A stretch of 15,200 nt of DNA from VBCK01 sp035939615 (GTDB lineage Bacteria; Pseudomonadota; Gammaproteobacteria; Burkholderiales; Burkholderiaceae_F), in NCBI GenBank assembly GCA_035939615.1, contig DASZFP010000102.1:1-15200 (forward strand), in the 5' to 3' direction. Position 1 is the first letter of the stretch. Every line of letters begins with the position of its first letter. The notes below the pieces were generated by a model. That model had not been told where the DNA came from. It saw nothing but the letters and a program-made list of their open reading frames with translations, and did not search any database. Positions 1 to 7,130 of the stretch are shown piece after piece. The translations under genes and the position numbers were made by a program.

Positions 1-26
1 CGACTCTCGAGGGGCCGAATCGATGA
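1..26 (+). CDS. Possible 3' end of an upstream gene (partial)
   Basis: Only the last seven codons and a TGA at 24-26 would be visible, reading TLEGPNR-stop. The stop overlaps the pilV start as ATGA (23-26), the same coupling seen at pilW-pilX and pilY1-pilE. In related minor-pilin operons a FimT/GspH-type pilin precedes pilV, so this could be its C-terminus. That is inference from gene order; the fragment is far too short to identify. Confidence 0.3.
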
Positions 27-478
27 CCACAGCATGCTTGCCCGTCTATATGGTCGAGCGCGGAATGACTTTGATCGAGATCCTGGTGGCGATCGTCGTG
101 CTGTCGATCGGACTGTTGGGGCTGGCGGGGCTGCAGCTCAAAGGCCTGCAGGTCGGCCAGGGTTCGACCTACCGCTGGCAGGCCGCGATGCTGGCCGAGG
201 ACATCGTGGACCGGATGCGAGCAGACCGCGCCAGCGCTTTGTTGGGCAACTACTCGAGCGGAACGCCAACTGGAGCCACCGCGGCGACCATCACGGACTG
301 GCAGGCTCGCGTGGCAGCGGCCCTTCCGGGGGCGACCACGCCGACGATAACGTTTCCGAACGGCGTAGGTACCAACCAGGTGATCGTGGAGATCGACTGG
401 GCCGACACCCGGGCCAACTCCGGGGCGGGGGGGACAGGCACAGCGCAAGGTGTCTTCAAAATGCAGACGGAGCTCTGA
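23..478 (+). CDS. pilV: Type IV pilus minor pilin PilV
   Basis: Inner-membrane prepilin that becomes a minor subunit of the type IV pilus, thought to sit near the tip with PilW, PilX and PilE. The 151-residue product has a 14-residue basic leader ending in ERG, then the prepilin peptidase site G14|MTLIE, with the conserved Glu at mature position 5. A hydrophobic helix follows (about residues 18-38, ILVAIVVLSIGLLGLAGLQ). Downstream lies a short globular region without recognisable catalytic motifs, as expected of PilV. Start 23 is preferred over the in-frame ATG at 50 because GAGGGG (9-14) lies 8 nt upstream and gives a normal leader length. It is the first complete gene of the pil operon; the pilW start follows its stop after one base. 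The family call is confident; the exact position in the pilus is inferred from homologues. Confidence 0.9.
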   Translation: MTTACLPVYMVERGMTLIEILVAIVVLSIGLLGLAGLQLKGLQVGQGSTYRWQAAMLAEDIVDRMRADRASALLGNYSSGTPTGATAATITDWQARVAAALPGATTPTITFPNGVGTNQVIVEIDWADTRANSGAGGTGTAQGVFKMQTEL

Positions 479-479
479 A

Positions 480-1583
480 GTGCATGCTGGTTCCGCCCGC
501 GGCGCTCAGCTCGGTCTGACCCTGATCGAGCTGATGGTCAGCATCACGATTGGCCTGCTGGTGGTCGGCGCGGTGACGTATTTGTATATCGGGTCAAAGG
601 GTGCCTATCGCGGCAACGAAGCGCTGGCGCGTATTCAGGACGCCGGCCGCTTTGCTCTCGATTCGATCACCCGTGACATCCGGCGTGCCGGGGCCCTCGG
701 GTGCAGCTCGGCCGTTTCCGTAGCAGGCCAAGGGGCGCCGATCACCGTCAACGTGATCGCAACAGGGCTTGGCGGGCAGCCGGTTCCGATACAGGGCTTC
801 GAGCCGTCGCAGTATCAGCCGCTGCCCCTGCCGACGTCGGCGTGGCCCTCCGGCTGGACCCCGCCGACCGGGTCCGGCACCCCGACTTACTGGGGCGGAG
901 ACGTGCTGCAGTTGCAGATCGCCACCGGCGTGCCCGTGCGGGTGACGGCCGAGGACACGACCGCGGGGACGATCACGATTGCCAACAACACCGTGCCGAA
1001 TGGAAGCGGAGCCTACTTCAAGGCGAGCAACTATGCCGTTCTCGGCAACTGCTCGGCGGCCGCGATATTTCAGGTGTTTGGGTCGCCGTCGGCGGGAGCA
1101 TCGGCGGTAGTGTCGTACGCAAGCGCGCCCGTTCCACTGACCACGTCCGGGCAATTCAGTCTGGCCGCCGACACCTATCCGACTGTGCAGCACTACGACC
1201 AGGTCACGTACTACATCGGCCAGGCGTATGCGAACGCACCTCCGGCGCTGTACCGCTACTCGCTCAGCAGCGGCCAGGCCGAGGAACTGGTCGGAAACGT
1301 CGAGGACATGGACGTGGTGTACGGCATCGGCACGAATGGCGCGATCACCACGTACAAGAAACCCGGCACCCCAATGAATGCAGCGGACTTTGCTAACGTG
1401 ATCAGCGTGCGGGTGTCCTTGATCGCGGTCGGCGATCAACAAGGGGTGGCGCCCGTTGTCCAGACGCTGCTCTTCCATGGAACCGACGGCACTCCTCTGA
1501 CGCCGGTCGCACAGGCGGCGCCGGACACCAAGTTGCGCCAGGTTTTCAACGCGACCGCGGCGCTGCGCGACCGACTCCAATGA
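480..1583 (+). CDS. pilW: Type IV pilus minor pilin PilW
   Basis: Minor pilin of the PilW family, part of the tip-priming complex with PilV, PilX and PilY1. I chose the GTG at 480 because CGGAG (468-472) lies 7 nt upstream and because it gives a 12-residue leader ending in QLG before LTLIELMVSI. An in-frame GTG at 450, inside pilV, is possible but has no comparable ribosome site. Mature residue 1 is Leu rather than the commoner Phe or Met; Glu5 is present. After the hydrophobic helix comes the region ARIQDAGRFALDSITRDIRRAG, which is characteristic of PilW and GspJ-like pilins, then a long Ser/Thr/Gly-rich globular domain. The product is 367 residues. The stop overlaps the upstream candidate pilX ATG as ATGA (1580-1583), indicating translational coupling. 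Confidence 0.9.
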   Translation: MHAGSARGAQLGLTLIELMVSITIGLLVVGAVTYLYIGSKGAYRGNEALARIQDAGRFALDSITRDIRRAGALGCSSAVSVAGQGAPITVNVIATGLGGQPVPIQGFEPSQYQPLPLPTSAWPSGWTPPTGSGTPTYWGGDVLQLQIATGVPVRVTAEDTTAGTITIANNTVPNGSGAYFKASNYAVLGNCSAAAIFQVFGSPSAGASAVVSYASAPVPLTTSGQFSLAADTYPTVQHYDQVTYYIGQAYANAPPALYRYSLSSGQAEELVGNVEDMDVVYGIGTNGAITTYKKPGTPMNAADFANVISVRVSLIAVGDQQGVAPVVQTLLFHGTDGTPLTPVAQAAPDTKLRQVFNATAALRDRLQ

Positions 1584-1609
1584 ATCCGCGCTTACACAGG
1601 ACAAACAAG

Positions 1610-2146
1610 ATGCCACGTCGAGTGATGCTTCAGCACGGCGCAGCCTTGGAACGAGGCGTTGCACTGATCATCGGCCTGATCATTCTGGCCGTACTGAGCC
1701 TGATCGGCGTGGCGGCCTTTTCGGTCTCGACGCAGGAAGAGCGGATGGCGGGCAACTCACGCGACCGGATCCGCGCCTTCGAAGCGGCCGAGGCCGCGCT
1801 GCGCGACTGCGAGAATTTCGCCACCACCAATGCGCTGTTTGACGGAACGGACGGAAGCTACACCGCGCCGCTGCCGCCGTTGCAGCCATTTACCGAACAG
1901 ATCCAACAGATCACCGACTGGACCAGCCCCGGGGGCTTCACGATTCGTTCGGTGCCGACGGGCACGATCCAGAACCCTGAGTGGTCGCAGCAGCCGATGT
2001 GCGTGGTCGAGCAGTTCCAGGTTCAGAGCAAGCCGATCCAGCTGGGCAGTGCGGTACAGACGACCGCCATCGCCCATGTGACGGCGCAAGGTTACGGAAC
2101 CAACAAGAAGACCGTGGTGCAACTTGAAACGTATTACGCGATGTAG
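1610..2146 (+). CDS. pilX: Type IV pilus minor pilin PilX
   Basis: Minor pilin of the PilX family, equivalent to GspK of type II secretion. The N-terminus ERG|VALIIGLIILAVLSLIG followed by STQEERMAGNSRDRIRAFEAAEAALRDCE is the typical PilX N-terminal domain. Mature position 5 is Ile, so the assembly Glu of ordinary pilins is absent, as in GspK. Two starts are possible. ATG 1580 overlaps the pilW stop but lacks a ribosome site and gives a 26-residue leader. ATG 1610 has AGGA (1598-1601) 8 nt upstream and gives a 16-residue leader, so I prefer it (178 residues). The C-terminal half is Gln/Thr-rich with the conserved-looking end VVQLETYYAM. Two cysteines, in RDCEN and PMCVV, could form a disulfide. 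Confidence 0.88.
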   Translation: MPRRVMLQHGAALERGVALIIGLIILAVLSLIGVAAFSVSTQEERMAGNSRDRIRAFEAAEAALRDCENFATTNALFDGTDGSYTAPLPPLQPFTEQIQQITDWTSPGGFTIRSVPTGTIQNPEWSQQPMCVVEQFQVQSKPIQLGSAVQTTAIAHVTAQGYGTNKKTVVQLETYYAM

Positions 2147-2174
2147 CGCCTAGCGCCACGAACGGAGAACCTCG

Positions 2175-5100
2175 ATGCACCGACCTTCGCTGTCCCAGGC
2201 CGTCGCCGCAGCCGCGGCGAGCGCGCTGATGCTGCTGGCGAGCAACGCCGTAGCCCAGTACGCGGTCTCCCAACTGCCCGTGCTGACCCCCTCGCCGCCG
2301 ACCAATGTCGTCATGATGCTCGACGACTCGGGCAGTATGGCGTGGGCGTTCGTACCCGACGCCTACGGCGCATGCACCGGGTGGCGCCGCTTCAATGCGG
2401 GGACGTTCAACGCGCTCGCCTACAACCCGGGCCTTGTTTATCAGTCGCCTAAGATCATCACCAACAGCGGGGCGCAGGTCCTGAAAACCTCCTTCGGCGC
2501 GGCCTGGATCGACGGATTCAACCAGACAGGCTCCAATGCGGTCGCGATCAACCTCGCGAGCGGCTATCAGCCGACCGCCGGCTCCGCGCCGGGACAGTCG
2601 GGCCAGTCCTACTCGCCGCATCCGAGCCAGGACCTGGCCGCGATCTTCTCTCCCAACACGCCGCCGGCCGGTGCCAGCGCCGGCGGCACCGGTACCAACT
2701 GCGGAGGCACCTACGCCGGAAACGGGGGCGGTGGTGGCGGAGGCAACCAGTTTGGACCGCAAACCTCAACGAATACCTTGGTGCCGGCGCCGGCCTACTA
2801 CTACGTCTACAACGCCTCCTGCACGAGCTCGGTCAGCCCGCCGACCAACGACGACAACTGCTACGTGTACACGCGGGTGAGCGCTTCGTCGGCGCCCGCC
2901 GGCGCCAAAGACGTCGACGGGAGCGCGATCGACGGATTCCAGAATTTCGCCAACTGGTATTCCTTCTATCGCACGCGACACCTGATGATCGCCACTGCGG
3001 CCGCGACCTCGATGGCCGATCCGGTGCTGACTCAGGCACGCGTGACGTGGCGCGCCTTGAACAGCTGCACGGACATGGTCAGCGGCAACAACTGCTCCGG
3101 CTGGGACGGAGTCACGGTCGACAACCGGATCCGCACGTTCAGCGACATCCCGGTGACCAGCGGCGGCCTGAGCCAGCGGGCCGCCTTCTACCAGTGGCTG
3201 ACCCGCGTGCCGGCCTCCTCGCCGACGCCGACTCGCACGACCTGGAGTTACATCGGGGAGTATTTCCGCAGCAAGAAGGCCGATGGCAACGGGCCGTACG
3301 GGATCAATCCGAACCCGCCGGGCGGAAACGCTCCCACCGGCGAGATCGCATGCGTACAGAACTACAACATCACGCTGACCGATGGGCAGTGGAACAGCGA
3401 CAGCGATAGCCCGTCGTTTTTCGGGGCGGCCGATGCGAGTCCGACCACGTTTCCCGACGGCGTAGCTTATACGCCCTCGAACAAGCCCATGACCGCGATC
3501 TACAGCAACGACACCAACAGCTACGTTCTGGCCGACATGGCCTTTCATTACTGGGCCACGAATCTTCGGCCCGACCTGGCCGGCAGCGCGACGGCGGTGT
3601 CGCCGTACTACCAGGTCACGACAGGGGTGGGCGGTGTGCCGACGACCGCCGACTACTGGAACCCGCAGAACGATCCGGCGACCTGGCCGCATCTGGTGCA
3701 GTTCACGATCGGGGTCGGGATGACCAACACGATGAACCTGACCGGCCTGCCGTGGTGGGGCAACAACGTTAGCACCCAGTACTCGTCTACCGGGTACATG
3801 AACCTGTGGAACGGGACCACCGCCTGGCCGATGATCAACAACGGCGCGTCGCAGGGCGACACGGGCAAGGCCTACGACCTGTGGCACGCGGCGATCAACA
3901 GCCGAGGACTCGCCTTCAGCGCCGAGTCGGCCGCCGACCTGGTCGGAGCCATGAAGACCAGCATGAACCGAATCAAGGCGACGCTGGGAGCGCAGTCCGC
4001 GGTGGCGGTCAGCGCGAGCAGGCTCGCCACCAACACCGACGTGTATATCGCCAGTTACTCGTCGCAGGGGTGGTACGGCACGCTGGGCGCGTATGGGATC
4101 ACCAGCACCGGGATCAGCACGACGCCGGTCTGGAAGACCAGCAATTCGAGCTTCGCGACCGCATCGACCCGCAGCGTCCTTTCGGCCAACACGGCGGCAA
4201 CGGCCGCAACGGCCTCGACCACCGGGGTCGAGTTTGCGGCATCAGACTCGACGTTCAACGCGATGTGGCAGACCGTGGCCGGCGCCACCGCCAACAATCT
4301 CGCCTGGCTGCGCGGCGATACCACGCAGGAGCTGCAAAACGGCGGCACCTACCGTAACCGCACCTCGGTTCTGGGCGACATCATCGACTCGACCCCGATT
4401 TTCCAATGGCACGAGAACTTCGGCTACGCCGCGCTGCCCGAGGGGATGACCGCGAGCCCCAACTACACGACCTTCCTTGCGAGCAAGGGCAATGGAACCG
4501 GTGGCGGATACCAGGGCAAAGGCATGGTCTACGTCGGCGCCAACGACGGGATGCTGCACGGATTCGATGCCAACAGCGGAACCGAAGTGTTCGGTTACGT
4601 GCCGCACAACGTGATCCCGAATCTGCCGGCGCTGGCGGACCCGGGTTACGCGCACCGCTTCTACGTCGACCAGACTCCGTACGTCGGGGATGCTTGCGTC
4701 GGGAGCAGCCCGACCAGCTGCTCCTGGAAGACCGTGCTGGTCGGCACCACGGGCGCCGGCGGCCAGGGCGTGTTCGCCCTCGACGTCACCCATCCAGAAT
4801 CGATGGGGCCCAGCAGCAGCGCGACCGGCACCGTGCTATGGGACCTGGACGGCCTGGGAGCCACCGGCACCAATCCGACCAACCCTAACGGCGATCCGGA
4901 CCTGGGCTATCCGATCGGTAAGCCCGTGGTCGCGCGGTTGAACAACGGCGACTGGGTCGCCGTATTCGGCAACGGATACTTGAGCAAAAACGGCTGTGCC
5001 GTGCTGTTCATCGTGCGGCTATTCGACGGGAACATCACAAGGATCGGGACGACCGGCTCGCCGGGTACCGGCACCTCGAGCTCTTGCACGACCAGCAACA

Positions 5101-5933
5101 TCAACAACAGCAACGGTCTGGGACCGGTCGCGCTGGCCGACGTGGACGGCAACATGACGACCGACTACGTGTACGCCGGCGATCTGCAGGGCAACCTGTG
5201 GAAGTTCGATTTGCACACCGCCTCGTCGGTGCCAACCGGTAACGTGCAAGGCGGCTTAAAGCTCTTCGCGGCCTCGCCCGGCTGCGTGCCGGCGTCCGGG
5301 TCGACCGCGGCGAACACCTGCCAGCCGATCACCAGCGCGCCGGTGCTCGGTCAGCCGTTGCCGGGCATGACCGGTACGATGGTGTACTTCGGCACTGGGC
5401 GGCTGTTCGCGATTGGCGACCTGAGCACGACGACGACCCAGAGCTTCTACGGCATCTTGGACTCGGGCGGTTCGACCACGATCGCGAAAAGCTCGCTGGT
5501 GCAGCAGACGATCACCGACAACGGAAGCACCCGCACCGTCAGCGGCAACACTGTGACGTCGCCCGGCTGGTTCATGGATCTGCCGGACACGGGCGAGCGT
5601 GTGACCTTCTCGCCGCTGCTGCTGGACGGGTTCGTGGTGTTCGCCACCGAGATACCGAGCTCGAATACGTGTACAGCCGCCGGGACGGGCTGGATCATGG
5701 CGATCCCCGCCGCCAGCCAGACACTGGGCGCGAACGACAACTTCTTCTACGGCAATTCGGGCGTTGCCGGCATCCAGACGACCAACGGCATGCCGGAAGG
5801 AATGTCCTCCGTGTACGACCCGACGACCAAGACGGATCAGCTGATCGTAGGCGAAACGGGCGGAACGCAGATCGCGAAGACGAACTCAAAACATGTAACG
5901 GGCCGCATCACGTGGCACGAACTAACCCAATGA
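2175..5933 (+). CDS. pilY1: Type IV pilus tip adhesin/assembly factor PilY1
   Basis: Large exported protein (1252 residues) of the PilY1/Neisseria PilC family, which sits at the pilus tip and controls extension, retraction, adhesion and surface sensing. A signal peptide is clear (residues 1-27, cleavage after AVA). Immediately after comes a von Willebrand A-like metal site, MLDDSGSM, giving the D50-x-S52-x-S54 MIDAS triad. A Gly-rich linker lies around residues 178-198. The conserved central segment WLRGD (R713-D715) with YRNRTSVLGDIIDSTP leads into the C-terminal beta-propeller, recognisable from MVYVGANDGMLHGFDA (784-799). The calcium loop D989-V-D991-G-N993-MTT-D997 matches the DxDxNxxxD motif that regulates retraction in Pseudomonas aeruginosa PilY1. 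GGAG (2164-2167) lies 7 nt before the ATG. The stop overlaps the pilE ATG. Codon use looks less extremely GC-rich than in the ubi genes, fitting a Thr/Asn/Ser-rich surface protein. Confidence 0.95.
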   Translation: MHRPSLSQAVAAAAASALMLLASNAVAQYAVSQLPVLTPSPPTNVVMMLDDSGSMAWAFVPDAYGACTGWRRFNAGTFNALAYNPGLVYQSPKIITNSGAQVLKTSFGAAWIDGFNQTGSNAVAINLASGYQPTAGSAPGQSGQSYSPHPSQDLAAIFSPNTPPAGASAGGTGTNCGGTYAGNGGGGGGGNQFGPQTSTNTLVPAPAYYYVYNASCTSSVSPPTNDDNCYVYTRVSASSAPAGAKDVDGSAIDGFQNFANWYSFYRTRHLMIATAAATSMADPVLTQARVTWRALNSCTDMVSGNNCSGWDGVTVDNRIRTFSDIPVTSGGLSQRAAFYQWLTRVPASSPTPTRTTWSYIGEYFRSKKADGNGPYGINPNPPGGNAPTGEIACVQNYNITLTDGQWNSDSDSPSFFGAADASPTTFPDGVAYTPSNKPMTAIYSNDTNSYVLADMAFHYWATNLRPDLAGSATAVSPYYQVTTGVGGVPTTADYWNPQNDPATWPHLVQFTIGVGMTNTMNLTGLPWWGNNVSTQYSSTGYMNLWNGTTAWPMINNGASQGDTGKAYDLWHAAINSRGLAFSAESAADLVGAMKTSMNRIKATLGAQSAVAVSASRLATNTDVYIASYSSQGWYGTLGAYGITSTGISTTPVWKTSNSSFATASTRSVLSANTAATAATASTTGVEFAASDSTFNAMWQTVAGATANNLAWLRGDTTQELQNGGTYRNRTSVLGDIIDSTPIFQWHENFGYAALPEGMTASPNYTTFLASKGNGTGGGYQGKGMVYVGANDGMLHGFDANSGTEVFGYVPHNVIPNLPALADPGYAHRFYVDQTPYVGDACVGSSPTSCSWKTVLVGTTGAGGQGVFALDVTHPESMGPSSSATGTVLWDLDGLGATGTNPTNPNGDPDLGYPIGKPVVARLNNGDWVAVFGNGYLSKNGCAVLFIVRLFDGNITRIGTTGSPGTGTSSSCTTSNINNSNGLGPVALADVDGNMTTDYVYAGDLQGNLWKFDLHTASSVPTGNVQGGLKLFAASPGCVPASGSTAANTCQPITSAPVLGQPLPGMTGTMVYFGTGRLFAIGDLSTTTTQSFYGILDSGGSTTIAKSSLVQQTITDNGSTRTVSGNTVTSPGWFMDLPDTGERVTFSPLLLDGFVVFATEIPSSNTCTAAGTGWIMAIPAASQTLGANDNFFYGNSGVAGIQTTNGMPEGMSSVYDPTTKTDQLIVGETGGTQIAKTNSKHVTGRITWHELTQ

Positions 5934-6406
5934 ACGTGGAATCTGCGAGTAAAGTCCCCCCAGCGCGGGGACGCGCAGCTTGCGGTTTTACGTTGCTCGA
6001 GCTGCTGATCACGGTGGTGCTGTTGGGCATTCTGGCCGCGATTGCGATCCCGTCTTATTCGGCCTACATCACGCGCGGCCAGCGCGCAGCGGCCAAGGCC
6101 GCGCTGATGCAATCGGCCCAGGGGCTCGAGCGCTATTACACGGTGAACGGCTCCTACACCGCCGGGGCCTCGGCTGTGATCCCTTTCGCACCGAACGATG
6201 GTGGTCAGATCACTTACGCGCTAGCTCCGACCTTGGCGTCGCAAACCTATTCGCTGACGGCGACGCCGTGTGGGACGGCTGGCACCTGCCCCTCCGCCAG
6301 CACCTTCAATGATGCGGAGTGCGGCGCGCTGACGCTAACGAACACCGGTCTGAAAACCGTCAGCGGCGGGACCAATACCGATCCGGCCTACTGCTGGGGC
6401 CACTAA
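5930..6406 (+). CDS. pilE: Type IV pilus minor pilin PilE
   Basis: Type IV pilin-like protein of 158 residues, here interpreted as the minor pilin PilE that links the PilVWX-PilY1 tip complex to the major pilin. The cleavage site is G19|FTLLELLITVVLLGILAAIAIPSY, with Phe1 and Glu5 of the mature protein, a textbook class III prepilin. The segment after the helix (RAAAKAALMQSAQGLERYYTVNGSYTA) is typical of PilE/ComP-like pilins. Four cysteines in the last 50 residues (TPCGTAGTC, AEC, AYC) suggest two disulfides in the C-terminal loop. The leader is 19 residues, on the long side. The ATG overlaps the pilY1 stop and has no clear Shine-Dalgarno, so translation is probably coupled. Its TAA at 6404-6406 overlaps the stop of the convergent cytochrome gene. 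It could be a divergent major pilin, but its place in the operon argues for PilE. Confidence 0.85.
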   Translation: MNVESASKVPPARGRAACGFTLLELLITVVLLGILAAIAIPSYSAYITRGQRAAAKAALMQSAQGLERYYTVNGSYTAGASAVIPFAPNDGGQITYALAPTLASQTYSLTATPCGTAGTCPSASTFNDAECGALTLTNTGLKTVSGGTNTDPAYCWGH

Positions 6407-6876
6407 GGCTCCTTGAAACTCGCCCCGGCCTGATCGGCCATCCACGCCACCGCCCGCGCGACCTCCTGCGGATCCAGGTCCGCGCTGCCGCCTTTCGGCG
6501 GCATCGCCTTGTAGCCCTCGGTCGCGTGCTTGACCAGCGTGTCGAAGCCCTGCGCGATGCGCGGGCCCCAGGCCTTCTTGTCGCCCACCTTGGGCGCGCC
6601 CGCGATGCCAGCGCCGTGGCAGACCACGCACACCCCGGTGAAGACTTCCTGGCCGGCGCGCAGCGCGTGGGCGCCGCCACCGCTGGCCGGTTCGAATTCG
6701 ACGCGGGACACGGGCGCCAGCCGCGCCGTGACCGCCTGCGGGCTCATCGTGGCCTGCGAGGCCGCGTGCAGCGGCGGGTACGCGTAGCTTCCCGCCACGC
6801 CGATCAGCGCGGCAACCGCGACGAAGCCCAGCAGGTACGGCGGACACATGCGCGTGGACGGCGGCGGCGCGGACAT
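6403..6876 (-). CDS. Membrane-anchored monohaem cytochrome c (c5-like)
   Basis: Class I c-type cytochrome, 157 residues, predicted to be tethered to the inner membrane with its haem domain in the periplasm. An uncleaved anchor spans about residues 13-33 (PYLLGFVAVAALIGVAGSYAY). The single haem site is C83-V-V-C86-H87, and the distal Met ligand is M125 in AMPPKGG. The segments GAPKVGDKKAWGPR and LDPQEVARAVAWM match the cytochrome c5 family, which shuttles electrons to terminal oxidases or other acceptors. The partner is unknown. Start: ATG at 6876 with GGAG 6 nt upstream on the minus strand. Longer in-frame starts would reach almost to the tRNA and lack such a site. The stop (6403-6405) is inside the last bases of convergent pilE. 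It is not part of the pil operon, being on the opposite strand. Confidence 0.9.
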   Translation of the reverse strand: MSAPPPSTRMCPPYLLGFVAVAALIGVAGSYAYPPLHAASQATMSPQAVTARLAPVSRVEFEPASGGGAHALRAGQEVFTGVCVVCHGAGIAGAPKVGDKKAWGPRIAQGFDTLVKHATEGYKAMPPKGGSADLDPQEVARAVAWMADQAGASFKEP

Positions 6877-6904
6877 TGCCTGCTCCGGAGTCGGTTGAGC
6901 GCGC

Positions 6905-6910
6905 AGTATA
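6905..6910 (-). promoter_or_regulatory. Candidate -10 box for the cytochrome c gene
   Basis: On the minus strand the hexamer TATACT (five of six to TATAAT) lies about 28 nt upstream of the cytochrome ATG at 6876, giving a predicted leader of about 20 nt that holds the GGAG ribosome site. The -35 position at 17-18 nt spacing is poor, so this rests on one box only. Confidence 0.35.
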
Positions 6911-6928
6911 TCGAGCCGCGAGGGGCGG

Positions 6929-6958
6929 TTGGACGGTGTGCGCCGCAGTCGGTAAGCT
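6929..6958 (+). promoter_or_regulatory. Candidate promoter of tRNA-Arg
   Basis: TTGGAC (6929-6934) and TAAGCT (6953-6958), 18 nt apart, would place a transcription start about 3 nt before the mature tRNA 5' end. Both boxes are weak, three of six matches each. The call depends mostly on position, since the tRNA has no upstream gene on its strand. Confidence 0.25.
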
Positions 6959-6967
6959 CCTCGCAAC

Positions 6968-7043
6968 GCGCCTGTAGCTCAGTGGATAGAGCGACGGCCT
7001 CCGAAGCCGTAGGTCGCAGGTTCGACTCCTGTCAGGCGCGCCA
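6968..7043 (+). tRNA. tRNA-Arg (anticodon CCG)
   Basis: A complete cloverleaf can be drawn. The acceptor stem GCGCCTG (6968-6974) pairs perfectly with CAGGCGC (7033-7039). The D arm is GCTC/GAGC around AGTGGATA, and the anticodon stem is ACGGC/GCCGT with loop CTCCGAA. The T arm is GCAGG/CCTGT with TTCGACT. The anticodon CCG reads CGG arginine codons. The discriminator G (7040) is followed by an encoded CCA (7041-7043). It stands alone, with no neighbouring tRNA. A GC-rich hairpin begins 13 nt downstream and may end its transcript. Confidence 0.97.
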
Positions 7044-7055
7044 GGATCGGCTGCA

Positions 7056-7102
7056 AGGGGGCTGGGCTGGCCCCCTCGCGCTCCCCCAGCCAATGTGAGT
7101 AC
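7056..7102 (+). repeat. GC-rich hairpin repeat, copy 1
   Basis: A 47-base element whose inverted, almost identical partner lies at 15150-15193. Aligning the two by eye gives one substitution and two small gaps (one base and two bases) over 44 aligned positions. It can form a perfect 7-bp stem AGGGGGC/GCCCCCT with a 7-base loop TGGGCTG. An alternative pairing is GGCTGGG with CCCAGCC further along. It lies between tRNA-Arg and the DUF971 gene. There is no U-tract, so it is not a classic intrinsic terminator, though the stem could still halt tRNA transcription. Confidence 0.8.
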
Positions 7103-7130
7103 GACCGTTGCGTAGATCGACCATCCACCC

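Noticed and set aside
34..519. A 161-residue plus-strand frame overlapping pilV.
   Set aside because: It is an out-of-frame reading of pilV without a prepilin motif or domain, while pilV has a clear signature and ribosome site.
2766..3887. A 373-residue minus-strand frame within pilY1.
   Set aside because: His/Arg/Val-rich composition typical of antisense translation; pilY1 is continuous and conserved here.
4311..4319. An RGD tripeptide in PilY1, as in integrin-binding proteins.
   Set aside because: It belongs to the widely conserved WLRGD segment before the propeller in PilY1 homologues, so an integrin role cannot be inferred.
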